From: Lineus longissimus
Lineage: Eukaryota > Nemertea > Pilidiophora > Heteronemertea > Lineidae
Reading direction: 5' to 3'
Assembly (NCBI RefSeq): GCF_910592395.1
Contig: NC_088315.1
Span: 11,598,501-11,662,500 of the forward strand
DNA: 64,000 nucleotides
The translations under genes and the position numbers were made by a program. A model generated the notes under the pieces. That model was not told where the DNA came from. It searched no databases and saw only the letters and a list, made by a program, of their open reading frames with translations. Below are positions 1 through 11,630 of the stretch, piece by piece; within the stretch, counting starts at the first letter, position 1; the number at the start of each line of letters is the position of its first letter.

Positions 1-1078
1 ACTGTGGCTTCAGATGAACAGTCCATAACAATTGCACGAGGCTTCCAACTGAAGCCAATTGGTAATAACTGATCGACGGGACTATTATTTAGACTACGAA
101 ATTGCTGTAGCTCAGACATGTTTTGTCATGTCACCACATGTATCATGTATGAAGGCTAACCGTGGCATCCCCAAGACATGTCTCGTTTTTGTCCATCCAT
201 TATTTCAAGTCGCTCAGATACATTGGTAACAACAGACCATATATTATGTTGCAGCAAGAAGCTCCAGTGATGCACTGTAAAAGAAGTACAGAAAACCGGT
301 ATTCTGCTACATTGTACTGTATTGAAATACCTTAACTTATTCAGATCGTGGAAGTAAGCTTACACACGCATGACAAGTGAATTATGTGTCGAAATTGAAT
401 TTACAACCGAATGTGTCCATATCATGCTGAAGTGCTCGCAAACGTTTTTTTTCCTCATCTATCGCAGTTTCGGGCGATAAAAGAGCATTAAGTGCAGGTC
501 GTAGCCATGACCAATTATTATCACAGGCAAATGCGGTGACCACAAAACCGAATAGATGATCATCGCATATTGATGCAACAAAAAACCTATAATTGTTAAT
601 CGCTTTACTTCATGGCTAGCAGTGTCACCTGTCACCTTTTGAAAATATTTCTGTTGCAACATAGTTTGCTATGACTCTGAAGGTTAGGGTGTATTCTCTG
701 CGATGAGATCAGGAGACGTAGTCCCTCTCATGTCATTCGTCTTTCTGTCATTCTGTCTTTTCTCGCATGGAATGAGACGTGCCAAAAATATAGATAATTC
801 CTTGTAGATGACATGAATTCTTCCTTGAACAATTTTTGTTGATTAGTTTGGTTATTTCTAGTTAATTACATAGTTTGAAAAGTACCAAAACAATCTGAAT
901 TGATTACAATGAGCTAATTATTATAGTTAACGCCCGATCACGCGCGTGGAGAAAAATTAGCGCAAATTGACTATATTCAAAGAGAAAATTAATGAAGATG
1001 ATCAGGTTGATTATGTATAAAGAACCGCAAACGCAGTGCGAATCAGCTTTTTATTTGATTACTGTTAGAGTTGATTAA
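1..1078. other. No gene recognised
   Basis: Mostly AT-rich sequence with short scattered frames on both strands. I see no splice-supported exon, RNA gene or clear repeat boundary. Confidence 0.5.
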
Positions 1079-2208
1079 AGGCCATATATCTAGGTTTGAA
1101 ACATGCTTGATACTCATGAAATATGTTGAGGGTAAAAAAAAAGATCCCAGACATTAAAACAATTCTAATAATAAAGTCATTATTTAGTTATTTCAATTTT
1201 CAATTTTAAACTATTTGAATTTCCCACCATACACAACTTTAGATTAGTTCCACGTGTGGCCGCTAGGGATTTGTTGATGACGTAGATCAGGCTATTCAGA
1301 ACAAAGCAAGATGGCTTCCGCATACAGTTCAGTGAGTGAGAGCTGTCACTGACATGGCTGTCACTGACACTGACCTGTGTCGCTGTCACCTTGCTATGGC
1401 TGGAACACAAGAAGACACTATGCGGTATCACAGGCCCCAATAGGGCCTACACATTATGTATAACAACCGACCTCAGCAGCCTCGGGCATTAAATGCAATT
1501 GACATGGTTGTGTAGCCACTGTACAGTGGATGACATGTGCCATTTGGGTAGTATGAGTGTTGTGTGCATCAGCAGTGTATAAATCATGAAATAGTGTTCA
1601 ACTCACTTCTTGATGTTTATGTTTTCTGGCTAACGAACGTTCCTTTGGAGGCTGTCGCATGTAAGTGGGGTTGGTCAAATCGAATACAGATGGAACAGCT
1701 GTTTTTAACAAGTGGCATTTAATATTTAGTTGGATGCAGATATCCGGCTTCATGTGATAATCCGTATCGAGAAAGTGACCACTGCAAAGTTTGGCCGAAG
1801 GCCCAGGCTTCCAACACTCCAAACGTTTGCATTTCCAAATCCACAGCTTCCTCCTCTCTCGTTCAACTGGCTTTGGAAATTCATGAAAATGGGTCCCATC
1901 CGTCATTCGATTGTTCTTTGTGCTATCCTTGACACAATTCGGAGCCACACAATACACCATAGTGAATGAAACACATTACTTCGAGGTGTGCATAATTAAT
2001 TAAGGCCACGACTCCTCCTTTTATGATTGCATGACATGTACAGATAGCCTGATCTACATCACAACTTTTGCTGAACCCGCCGCCTGGCTCTAACAAGCCA
2101 GTTGCTAGCCTGATTAGGTAATCAAGTTGTCAAACACATAAATGGCTATATCTTCAAAATGGATGGAGCTAATTGCATTGGGTTTTCTGTATTGTATAAA
2201 GTGCTTAA
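1079..2208. repeat. THAP-bearing dispersed repeat, copy 1
   Basis: This stretch matches 57773-59099 in the same orientation, from the shared left edge 'aaaggccatatat' to the shared right edge 'gtataaagtg'. Relative to copy 2 it lacks about 375 bp near 1347, which truncates the plus-strand ORF starting at 1309. It keeps about 180 bp around 1513-1692 that copy 2 has lost. On the minus strand it carries a complete THAP domain. Both copies may be segmental duplicates or a non-autonomous transposon. Copy 1 is flanked by TTAA-like bases on both sides but copy 2 is not, so I do not assign it to piggyBac. Confidence 0.8.
1598..1960 (-). CDS. THAP-domain protein, N-terminal coding exon
   Basis: THAP domains are C2CH zinc-binding DNA-binding modules found in P-element transposases and in many host regulators. 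The predicted N-terminus has zinc ligands at C4, C9, C59 and H62, the core W at residue 40, the 'HF..FP' segment (24-29), and the diagnostic AVPxxF box as AVPSVF at residues 88-93. The domain is therefore complete. A basic tail follows (RSLARKHKHQ). The frame ends three codons after a good splice donor (CAAGAA|gtgagt, about 1607), so this is probably a first exon joined to a downstream exon I cannot identify. It could belong to a host gene or to a P-element-like transposon. Confidence 0.75.
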   Translation of the reverse strand: MVYCVAPNCVKDSTKNNRMTDGTHFHEFPKPVERERRKLWIWKCKRLECWKPGPSAKLCSGHFLDTDYHMKPDICIQLNIKCHLLKTAVPSVFDLTNPTYMRQPPKERSLARKHKHQEVS

Positions 2209-2350
2209 CATCAACTTTCCCCAAAATATAATGGTCATTCTTCGTAGATACCCAAAAGGAGTTCAATGTCAGGTGAATAATGTCATTATACCGGCTATTT
2301 ATCGAAGAGTATTGGCGTCATAACAATAAAACACGATATTTGAATTTCAG

Positions 2351-3499
2351 ACGAGAAATCTCGCCTGGGTCTCACGACTCAGCCAATTCTCGAGATGAGT
2401 GACGTTATAGCCAATAATCCAGTGCAATACATCCGTGATTTCAAATTGTTTCAGGTCCTGCCCAAAGAATCGGACCAACACGCTACTGGCAGCAATGGTA
2501 AGCCAAAAAACATGTTAACATGATATGTCTTAAACTAAGTACCATCCCATCAGGCACGCTGCATCTTGACCCACCATACCAAGTGTTAAACATCGCAAGA
2601 ATTATACTCCACAAACATAGAAAATGATACAATTAACAGGGAGATGCTTAAATACTCAGATGTACCTAAGAACATTTACCCTTATACATGTTATACCTGT
2701 ATTGTGACTATTAACTAGATAGACCGTCATGACGTCTAAACACTATGAATATCCCGTTTCATCAGACAGAGAAACTCTTCCCCAACCGTTCAAGTACCAG
2801 TAGCCTATATAAATGTATATCTTTTGACATCAATTCCGTAGCTGTTCTGCTCCAGACAAGCTTGATCATAAATAGTATGAATTGGCGAGTCGACCTAGAT
2901 GCAGTTATATATGGGCAGAGACCTGTATTCATCGACGAGCGGAAGTGTGGCACAGAGCTTATCAAAATGTATTTCAAGTTGTGGTAAATACATGGCTGGG
3001 ATGGACCAAAGTGGAATTAATTCTCAATCTGTGGTTGATTCTTAATGTACAGAGTCAGGCCATCACAGAAATATGCTTTTTGATAATATATTTAAGAAAA
3101 TGTGGTCTCACTGGTCAGTTTAGAACTTGTACTTTGACAGGGCCATATCAATGCGCCAGTGACGTTTTGATGGATATGGTGTACGGAAATCTTTTTTTCT
3201 CAGGCAATCGGTATTGGAATTTTTTAAAACTTTATTATGCTATTGGCAAAGGGTTCTTCTTGACACATATAAAATTTTGTGCAGATTGATTGGTCCAATG
3301 AGTACTTTTTTTACCAAAACCTATGCACAACAATGTACACGTAATGTACACATGTTTTAATAGAGGACTCTGGCCATATTTGTACCACTTGAGAGAAGGT
3401 ATTGCCAAGTGGTCTAAGAACTTCCTCATTGGTTTACCGGACATTATAGATGGAATGGGCATGGAAGAACTTGGCGTAATAAAGGGGATATTATTGTGA
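2351..3499 (+). CDS. Candidate terminal exons of an unknown gene
   Basis: Four segments join with compatible phases: 2351-2497 (acceptor gaatttcag, donor gtaagc), 2899-2983 (acceptor cctag, donor gtaaat), 3141-3158 (acceptor tttgacag, donor gtgacg) and 3364-3499 (acceptor taatag, stop TGA). The joined frame encodes about 128 residues, including MSDVIANNPVQYIRDFK, RPVFIDERKCGTELIKMYF and WSKNFLIGLPDIIDGMGM, with no stop before the end. The composition looks protein-like. I do not recognise the family. The third exon is only 18 nt and its donor is weak, so that junction is the least certain. The upstream start lies to the left or in the THAP repeat. It may be a host gene or part of a transposon. 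Confidence 0.4.
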
Positions 3500-3883
3500 T
3501 GCATTAGATTTTCTTTGCAATTCAATGATTTCAAGGTATAGCCGATTTGAACCTGCCTTCGCCACGGGTGTAATGCTAGTTATTGTAATAATGCCGAACT
3601 AACAATATCAAATAGACACGGGGAACTCACTACGCCTGCAGTAGAAATCTCCAACCACCATCATGCTGCGTCCCCAGTGCTCTGCCATCCCTCGATCGCT
3701 CCGGATTCATTAGCACGGTGGATAACCGTATCGGTTTGGCGACCAATATGTTCGGTTCAACGAACTTTCGTTTATTTTCCAGGTAGCACATATCTACATC
3801 TATCTACATCTATCTTGTACTGGTTTGGGCTAAAGCATTGTAACCAGGGTCCCAGTGTGTGGCGGGTTCGGTTCCTCATCGAA
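3500..3883. other. No gene recognised
   Basis: Short unique-looking spacer between the candidate gene end and a small tandem repeat. No coding or RNA signal is seen. Confidence 0.4.
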
Positions 3884-3964
3884 CTTAAACTTGTAAACTT
3901 GAAACTTGTAACCTTGTAAACTTGAAACTTGCAATTTGTAAACTTGAAACTTGTAAACTTGGAA
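3884..3964. repeat. Small tandem repeat
   Basis: About five imperfect copies of a 14-16 bp unit based on 'cttgtaaacttgaaa'. A simple minisatellite next to the 3' end of a LINE fragment. Confidence 0.8.
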
Positions 3965-3987
3965 CATTTGTACAGTGATTTAAAAGT

Positions 3988-4583
3988 CTAGTAGACTGCC
4001 TGGGGTAGCTGTGATCGTGTTGAGCTACCCAGGCGCGGCCGGTTGTAATGCCCTCTCGGTGGTACGATGACTAGATGTCCTGTCTTGAATTCTTGAATAA
4101 GGTGTGTCTTGAAGAGGTTGGGGTTTGGTAGCTGTAGAAGTGTAACTGGTAGGATGTTCCATATTCTGATAGTGCGAGGGAAGAAGCTGTATTTGTAAAG
4201 ATCTGTTTTTGCTGTTGGAATGGTAAAGGAGAATTGGTGCTTTAGATTGCACTTTCTCGAGCTGATCTATTTGCTTCTGTTTGTGGGGATCCCATGCGCT
4301 GCTTGCGTATTCGAGGTGTGGCCGGACCATTGATGTGTATGCTTTATCTTTAGTTGTTCTGGGGCATTTCCCTATGTTTCTCCGGAGGAAGTTGATAGAT
4401 CTTGTTGCCTTTTGCGTAACTTGGGCGATGTGGGGGCCCCAGCTGAGGTTACTATCAAGCTGTACACCCAGGTATTTCCCCCTGTCAATTAGCTCTAGTG
4501 TGTGGCCTAGCATGGTGTAGCTGTTCTTCGTTACTTTCTTTTTCCTAGATATTCTTAAGATGTTACATTTTGTTGGAATAAAG
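3988..4583 (-). pseudogene. Non-LTR retrotransposon RT C-terminus, fragment
   Basis: The minus-strand translation contains the C-terminal RT and thumb signature of jockey/CR1/L2-type LINEs: KYLGVQLDSNLSWGPHI, then RPHLEYASSAWDPH and a 'LEKVQ' segment. After that the frame shifts, and the typical terminal motif (YSFFPRTIRIWNILP) continues in another frame to a stop at 3988. The fragment begins abruptly near 4583, so nearly all of the RT and the endonuclease are missing. It is a 5'-truncated, frameshifted, dead insertion. Confidence 0.85.
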
Positions 4584-4733
4584 CTTTACAATTAAGTTAT
4601 TTACAAATAAGTTCCTGTGATTTAATCCTGTTCTACTTATTATGCATGCATCATCGGTCGTTGAAGGTTACATCAGTATGCCTATGTGGATGTAACTTAG
4701 AGAAGCGGAGCTAATATTCAGGTTGAAATCCTT

Positions 4734-5511
4734 GGGTTGAAATCAAAGGAGGTTCCACGGTGACGTCACAGCATTTTTTCAAAATGGCGGCTCCACTGTA
4801 AACAAAGACACGTGTTTCACTCGACGTTTTTATCGATATAAAATCACATGAACTACCTAAATGAACAATCACGAATTAATACCCCAAAGTGTAATCCACT
4901 AGTAGATAATTGAATTTAATAAATTTTCATAACAGTAATGTTAAATTCATAAGTCTGTGATTAGTTTTCCGACTTTTATCACGCAGTTCGCAGCTTATCG
5001 AAATGGTGACATTGAGTGACCTTCACATTATACGGTTGTTCTTATTGATAGAAGCAGAAAAGGGAATTTCCCAACCCTTACTCCCAAAAATACGAACTAT
5101 TGAGACAGAAACCACCTTAGATCCCCTCGTTTTCTTAACTTTTGAGCCCTGTGAAGATGACCAATATTTTGCCTACATAGGGATGGGTTATGTACATGGT
5201 GTAGTGTAAGTTGCATTAGGCGATCCCATTTTACGGCTGCTTGGGAAATTGACAGAACTGCAGGTCAATATTAATTTTTACAAAACTGATACCGTCTCAT
5301 AATGTTTTGCGACAACTTTTTAGTGAATCTGATTGCTTAACGCTTACAGACCTCAAACAATAAACAACCAACAACTTAGATTTTAATCGCTTCGATGTGG
5401 ACACTACGGCCGTCACCATCTTTCTGATGGTGGAACGGTACATGCACAGCTATAATATTGTTCACGGTCACGTGATGTGACGTCACCGTGGAACCTCCTT
5501 TGGGTTGAAAT
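4734..5511. mobile_element. TIR element with 10-bp flanking repeat (MULE-like)
   Basis: Perfect 25-bp inverted repeats lie at 4745-4769 and 5477-5501; they begin aaaggaggttccacgg and contain a CRE-like tgacgtca. The flanks carry the direct repeat gggttgaaat at 4734-4743 and 5502-5511, a possible 10-bp target-site duplication offset by one base on the left. A 9-10 bp duplication fits Mutator-like elements. The 757-bp body has no transposase. It holds one short frame (5003-5209 +) of unknown meaning that could be captured sequence. Confidence 0.7.
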
Positions 5512-6228
5512 GTGAAAATGTAATGATCTTGAAAGACATCATTTAATGGCGAAGCCTCTAAAATTGACGCTATTCTCGCAGGGCTATCTCGTACTAAACT
5601 GCCAACAGTAAATACTGACGAAGTATAGCAAGTAATACGCATTTCGCATTGCAGAGATACAGCGCAAAATATCCTGACTTCATGAAAATATACGGTGTTT
5701 AGCGATACTGCTTTACACTGGTTTAGTAATGTAACGCACTGTAAGTATCTAAACCAACAGTTGATCGTAGATGCTTTCGGGGTGCGGGAATTGCCTTCAA
5801 TTAGCCAACAAGTTTGCTCTATTTATTTCAGGAGTAATGTTTCTTTGCAACTTTTGTGATAAAACCTCGACGGAAATGCACAGTCTCGTCGAGCACTATC
5901 TCATACAACATCCCGGATAGTGCACTTTATTCTTATGTCTTGTCGCACACCGCACACTTGTAAAGGTTCTCGGCTGAGCTATCTGGTGTTGGTCCAATAC
6001 CTTGTCGTGGTGCTGCAGCTTGTGTGCTTCGGTGACCCTGAAGCTATACTGGAAGTTCCTAACATGCCAGAGAGGTCCCACGTGAGAAGCCACCGCAAAT
6101 TGGACCGTTGACCGGAGACGGAGGACATCAGCCTCACCTTGCTTGAGGCGCCCAATCGGAAGTCCACGCAATCTTATGATTTGTATGGTAATACAACTGA
6201 CTCTAGACCGATGTGGCATGACCCCTAA
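5512..6228. other. Spacer and probable LINE 5' region
   Basis: No recognisable gene. The right half may be the 5' untranslated region of the LINE that starts being readable near 6229. Confidence 0.4.
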
Positions 6229-9200
6229 ATGGAAAGCCAGGTAGGGCGCATGCCAGGCCCCGAGCCTCGACTGGGTTCATCTCTTACGACTGGCTACTCG
6301 GAAGTGACTGGAGATCCCAAGGTCACCAATTGTAAAGCAACTCGATCACAGCACCTCAATGTTGCCCAATGGAATGCAGAAGGCATTAGCAAGAAGAAAA
6401 TAGACCTGCATAACCTCCTACCTCAACACAGTATTGATGTCTGCTGTTTGCAGGAGACTCCCTTGACCGACAACATTCGATTCAGAGTCAGGGGTTATGA
6501 AACCTATCGTCAAGATAGAGTTAACCGAAAGAAAGGAAGGATTTTAACCCTAGTCACAAATAGCATCCCATCTGCAGTTATCCATGAGTGTGGTACCCAG
6601 GACAGAGAATACCTTGGCGTGAAGCTCATTCTTAGCAATCAGGAAACCTGTACAGTCTACAATACCTACTCTCCTCCATACAAGCGTGTACTTCTCAACA
6701 GTATAGAACCAACCGACAACTACTGGATGGATAATAGTCGGTGACCTCAACAGCCATTCACCTAGCTGGGGCTATGACGACCTTAACAACAAAGGTGAGG
6801 AAGTGGAAATCTGGATCATCACCAACAGGTTAATCCTCATCAACCAACCGGACGACCCCCTGACATTCTACTCTAGGGCTTGGAGAACCACCTCTACCCC
6901 AGACCTTGCCATTGCCTCAGACGACACTGAGAGCATTAGTACAAGGGAAGTGTGTAAAAAACTCGGTGGAAGTGACCGCAGACCTGTGATCCGCATCAAC
7001 AAGGTGATGAGAGACAACCCTAAAGTCCAGCCAAGTTGGAATTACAAACGAGCAAACTGGGACCTATTCACTCACATTGTGGAAGAGTAGTGCATAAAAC
7101 TCAACCTGTCAGAAAAGAGCGTCGTGAAGAATGCCAGGCTGTTCAACAAAGTCATCCTTGAAGCTGCTCAAAAGACCATCCCCACATGCAGCAGAAGGAA
7201 TTACAAGTTCTACTGGAGCAAGGACCTGGAAGCACTACAAGACAGCGATGGAAGGGATGTGATGGAAGTAGACACCACGGACCAAAACGTCATATCCCAC
7301 AACCGCTTGAATGCAGTGTTCATCAGAACCAAGATCAGCAGCATCATGAAGTCCTGGCAGAAAAAGAGAGAGACGCTGAACCTGGAAAAAGGCACCAACG
7401 AACTATGGAACCTCACCAAACGCTTGCATGAGGAACAAGCAACAGGAACCAAAATAGAACTCAAGTCAGAAGGTATCTTCTGTGCAGGTAGAGAAGCAGC
7501 AAATGTTCTTGCCAAGGTCTACGAACAACGCAGCACAATACAGCTACCTAAACTAAGGGTTCAAAGTACAATTAGGACACTCAAGACGAAGAAAGCGACA
7601 GGCCCTGATGGTATTAGCAATGACAGTGGAAACATATCGGAATCGGGGCAAAGCAGACACCTCTTCTCATCTTCAATCAAAGCTGGAAGACTGGTACCGT
7701 GCCAAATCTATGGTAGATGGCACATATCATCCCCATTCTGAAGAAAGGAAAGGACAAACTGCTCCCTAAGAGTTACCGGCCAATAAGCCTCCTGAGTTGC
7801 GTGGGAAAACTCTTGGAACGAGTGATCAATAAACGTCTACTCTAGTACCTTGAATCACACCACCTGCTAAGTTCAACCCAGACAGGCAACCGAAAACACA
7901 GAAATACCGCGGACCAACTGTCACTTTACTGGCCCAGGAAGTTGAAAATGGCTTCCAAGACAATAAAAAGACCTTGGCCGTCTCCTTTGACCTGACACAG
8001 GCCTTTGACCGCGTTTGGAATGAATGTCTACTCTACAAGCTGCAGAAGAAAAGCATCAGTGGCCGACTACTACCTTGGATAAAGAACCTACTCATCCACA
8101 GGTCTGCAAGAGTAATGGTAAATGGCAAACCAAGCCACAGAGTTCACCTCCGAGAAGAAGTTCCGCAAGGAGGAGTTATACCCCCTGTTCTGTTCCTTGT
8201 CATCATTGATGACATCAAAACCTGTGCACCAATGCATGCTTCAAACACCTTTATACTGATGACTTTGCTGCTTGGAGTACGGTTACCCACACCTAACCAG
8301 CAGTTAAAAGGATCCAAGGCACTGTAAAAATGTTGACAAATGGACCAAAAACTGGGGCCAGGAGGCCAGCAAGACCAAAACATGGATTACACGCTTCTCT
8401 CTATCACAAAAACCCGAAGACATCAACACAAAGCTCGGAAATGAGGTAATCCCACAAGTGGACAACAAACATTCATTGAGGTTAAACATGACACTAGGCT
8501 CACATGGAGACAACACATAGACACCATCACATCAAGAGCCAAAAATAAACTTGCTCTGATGAGAAAGCTGTCCGGAACCTACTGGGGGGCCAGTCCCAGG
8601 AATCTCAGACAAGTCTACGTTGGATCGATAAGACCTGCTATGGAGTATGCATCCGCTAGCTTGGCAAACTCAGCAAAAACAAATAAAGCAAAGTTAGACA
8701 AAGTCCAAAACATGGGACTATGCATGGTACTTGGACCAATCAAGACAATGCTAATAGAGGTGATGGAGAAGACTTCAGACTTAGAACTACTGGAGGACCG
8801 GAGAAATCTGAAGATCCTCACGCAGTGTGAGAAAATCAGACGACTCCCAAATCATCCCCTGCTTGGCACGCTCCCTGAAGGCACGAAATACCGACTCATG
8901 CCACAAAGGCAACTCCAGATCCCCAGATAACTGCAGAAACCCTTACCAACATCATACCGAATTATGATGGCCAACACGCTTCTGAGACCTTGGAACCAGA
9001 GTAATGGTCAAAAGAGGATTTGAACCTTGACATCAGGCTAACCATCCCAGGACTTGCGAGGAAAGGGGATCAATTACCAGCTGTCCAACAAGCCCTTGCA
9101 ATGGAGCTGATTGACAGAGAATACCCACGTGACCACTGGATCCATGCATAAACCGACGGTTCAGCTGTCAATGCCATTGGAGACGAGGGAAGTTGAGTAT

Positions 9201-10136
9201 ACATCCAATCTCCAGATGCAACATCCACATCTATTTCAACACCAGATGGCAAGCTCTGCACTTACTTCAAGGCAGAGGTGTCTGCTATCACCACAGCAGC
9301 CCAACACCTGTCCGAGTCCATAGCTGAGTGTGACACTGCTATCATTCTAACAGATTCCATGTCCACTGCACAAGCCCTGGAATCTAAGAACTCGGACAAC
9401 ATCATCGACACGTTCAAGGCCAGTCAGCCTCTCAAACCTCTCAAACCTCTCAAAGAACAGCAGAGTTGTGATACAATGGATCTCTGCACACTGTAGCATC
9501 CCAGGAAGTGATCTCCTTGCCAAAGATGGAAGCCAACAACATCAGGAAGAATCCTGTACCTCCTATAGGGAAACAAAGACACTCCTGAAACAGGCCAACA
9601 AGAACACCTGGGCCCGGTTGTTCAAAAGCACAAAAGTCACGTTATCCCTAACGGTTACGTTAAGTATCCTTAAGGACGTTATCTCTTTCGGTTAAACCCA
9701 TTAAAATTTTCACGTTAAGACTTAACGTTTCCGTTAAAGCTAACGTTGTTTTGAACAACTCAGCCCTGGCAAGAGAGAAGAGGGGACCACAGATGCAACA
9801 CTCTCCTAGACATGGACAAAAAAGAGGCGAGAACACCATCCTTCGTCTAAGGACCGGCCATTGCAGACTAAAAGTCCACCTCAAGAGAATGAATATGGCT
9901 GAGTCCGGAAGGTGCCAGTGCTACACATCTGATCATATACACCAGAGGATGTACTCCAGAATTGCCGACTCTGGGATACTTAGAGATTGGCCAAATGGCC
10001 ATACGGTGCATCATGGGAGACCAAGCCCTTGGGATCAAGGGAGGAACAAGAGATGACAGCCAGGTTTATGAAAGACATTGGCCTGGTTGTGTAGTAAAGC
10101 CATAAATAGTGAATCGCACACTTAGAAGAAGAAGAA
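6229..10136 (+). pseudogene. Non-LTR retrotransposon with EN, RT and RNase H, degraded
   Basis: Domains appear in order but in different frames. An AP-like endonuclease (NVAQWNAEGISKK, CCLQET near 6355-6460, continuing to about 7090) comes first. RT starts with ATGPDGIS near 7600, then YRPISLLSCVGKLLERV, VSFDLTQAFDRVW near 7980 and a GGVIPPVLF box. The YxDD region survives only across a frameshift near 8255. An RNase H follows, with TDGSA near 9150, 'FKAEVSAI', 'LTDSMS' and 'HCSIPGSDLLAKDGS'. Several stops and frameshifts make it inactive. A C-terminal RNase H fits the jockey/I-type superfamilies; the exact clade is not resolved. The 3' end is a GAA-rich tail near 10120-10136. Confidence 0.85.
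9612..9764. mobile_element. MITE inside the LINE RNase H region
   Basis: Short palindromic element with ends gcccggttgttcaaaag and ttttgaacaactcagc, rich in cgttaa motifs. CCTGG repeats at 9607-9611 and 9765-9769 form a 5-bp target duplication. Removing the element rejoins the LINE sequence. A second, interrupted copy lies at 11243-12687. Confidence 0.8.
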
Positions 10137-11242
10137 GGCAGTGCCGCTATGTTTGAGCGCCTTGTCCTGATTGAGCGTTCATTTTGACACTCACGTCTCT
10201 CCGCACTGATCGCACACTAGTGCTTCGAGCTTATTACGATCCGTTGCTCGGGGAACAACTTGTCCGGTGAAAGTTTAAGTAAAATTCTTCATCATTCGAA
10301 TTGTTGTTTGCTTACCTTTTTGTTCTGTTCTATATAGAACCTTATTGACGATTCTGGATAGATTGTCCATGTAGACGAAAAGAACTGGGATCAGAACGTT
10401 GCAGTATACGTCGGAAATTGAATTTCCACGAACATATTGCCTTTGTTAAACCGTACTCGGCCAGTTTGTCGCAGCTTTTGTCAGTGAAAACCACGTTGAA
10501 GAGGACCTCAGGTACGCACGCAGCATGTTCACGAATTTTTCGAGTGGGACATTCTTTACTTCTAGACCGGGAATTGACCCTTTCACAACCGGCGGAGGAA
10601 ACCACTCACGCTGGCCAAAACAAACCTAAATATGGAGACAATGGACAAAAGAACATGTGGTGTGCGACCATACGGTCTTTTGCTTGCTGCTTGTTTGTTG
10701 TGACCAGCAGTGGCTTCCTCCGCCTTGTGTAAGGGCCTCTGCCTATGGCTCAACCGCACTGGTCAGTGAGACCTGAGGAAACCAAACTAATCACCTCGAA
10801 TTGAAGGCGAGGTTGATGAAAGCAGGCAGTGCAATCCAATGATGCAAAACCCAGCGTCCAGCGTCCACAATCTGCGTCCAGGTTTTACCAACTACCCATC
10901 AGCTACCGGGAAACATACTTGGTAGGTACGCACGATTTCTGGGTTTTACCCACTTGTCGAAAATCCAGAAAGATTCAATTTCGTGATCATGAACATGTAC
11001 ATTCGTTTCAAGATTTAAAAAAGAAGATTTAGCAAAGAATCGTACAAAAAACGTTTAAGTATGTACTCGAGTACAAGAGTTTTATCAGGATATTCGACCT
11101 GGGTCAGTACTAGGCCTACCTCTTCCGTTGTAAGCAATCATACGCTAGAGCCCAGACAACCACCTACGTACGTACGCAAGAACATCGTCAATTGATACTG
11201 GTCAATGGCGCAGTAATGTCAACATGCTGCACTTAATTACAA
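10137..11242. other. No gene recognised
   Basis: Overlapping frames exist on both strands near 10342-10732, but neither shows a known domain, splice structure or start context. Nothing else is identified. Confidence 0.4.
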
Positions 11243-11285
11243 TTCAAAAGCACAAAAGTCACGTTATCCCTAATGGTTACGTTAA

Positions 11286-11630
11286 TGGGTTTGTGATGTT
11301 CAATAATGTCCCTTTAGACGACAGATACAGAAACTAAAGGTGATTACAAACACAATGGTGTGTCACATCATGGGTTAATGTGAAAAGGCTTGGTTCTGGT
11401 GGCCATTCGAGAATTGGAGGCAAATACACCACGGTGAACTTTTCACCAACCTTCCCACATGGCGATTTCAAGCCAAAATGCAGATTCGAGCATAGTGCCT
11501 TCATGTTGCCCTGGTGACATGCCAATATTCGCAAATGGTGTTAAAATGGGTACCAGAGAGTTGCTAGTGGCCTTCCAATGGCTTATGATCATTTTAAAGG
11601 TGATTCAGAATATGACCTATGGCCCATTAA
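11286..11630. other. Possible small TIR element left of the tandem pair
   Basis: This part of the insertion starts with tgggtttgtg after a TAA and ends with tatggccca before a TAA. It may be an independent element with TAA duplications. No coding content is recognised. Confidence 0.35.

Noticed and set aside
1079-2208. piggyBac origin of the THAP repeat based on TTAA at both edges
   Set aside because: Copy 2 lacks TTAA at its edges and the ends are not inverted repeats.
10342-10732. Overlapping ORFs on both strands
   Set aside because: No recognisable domain and no start or splice context on either strand.
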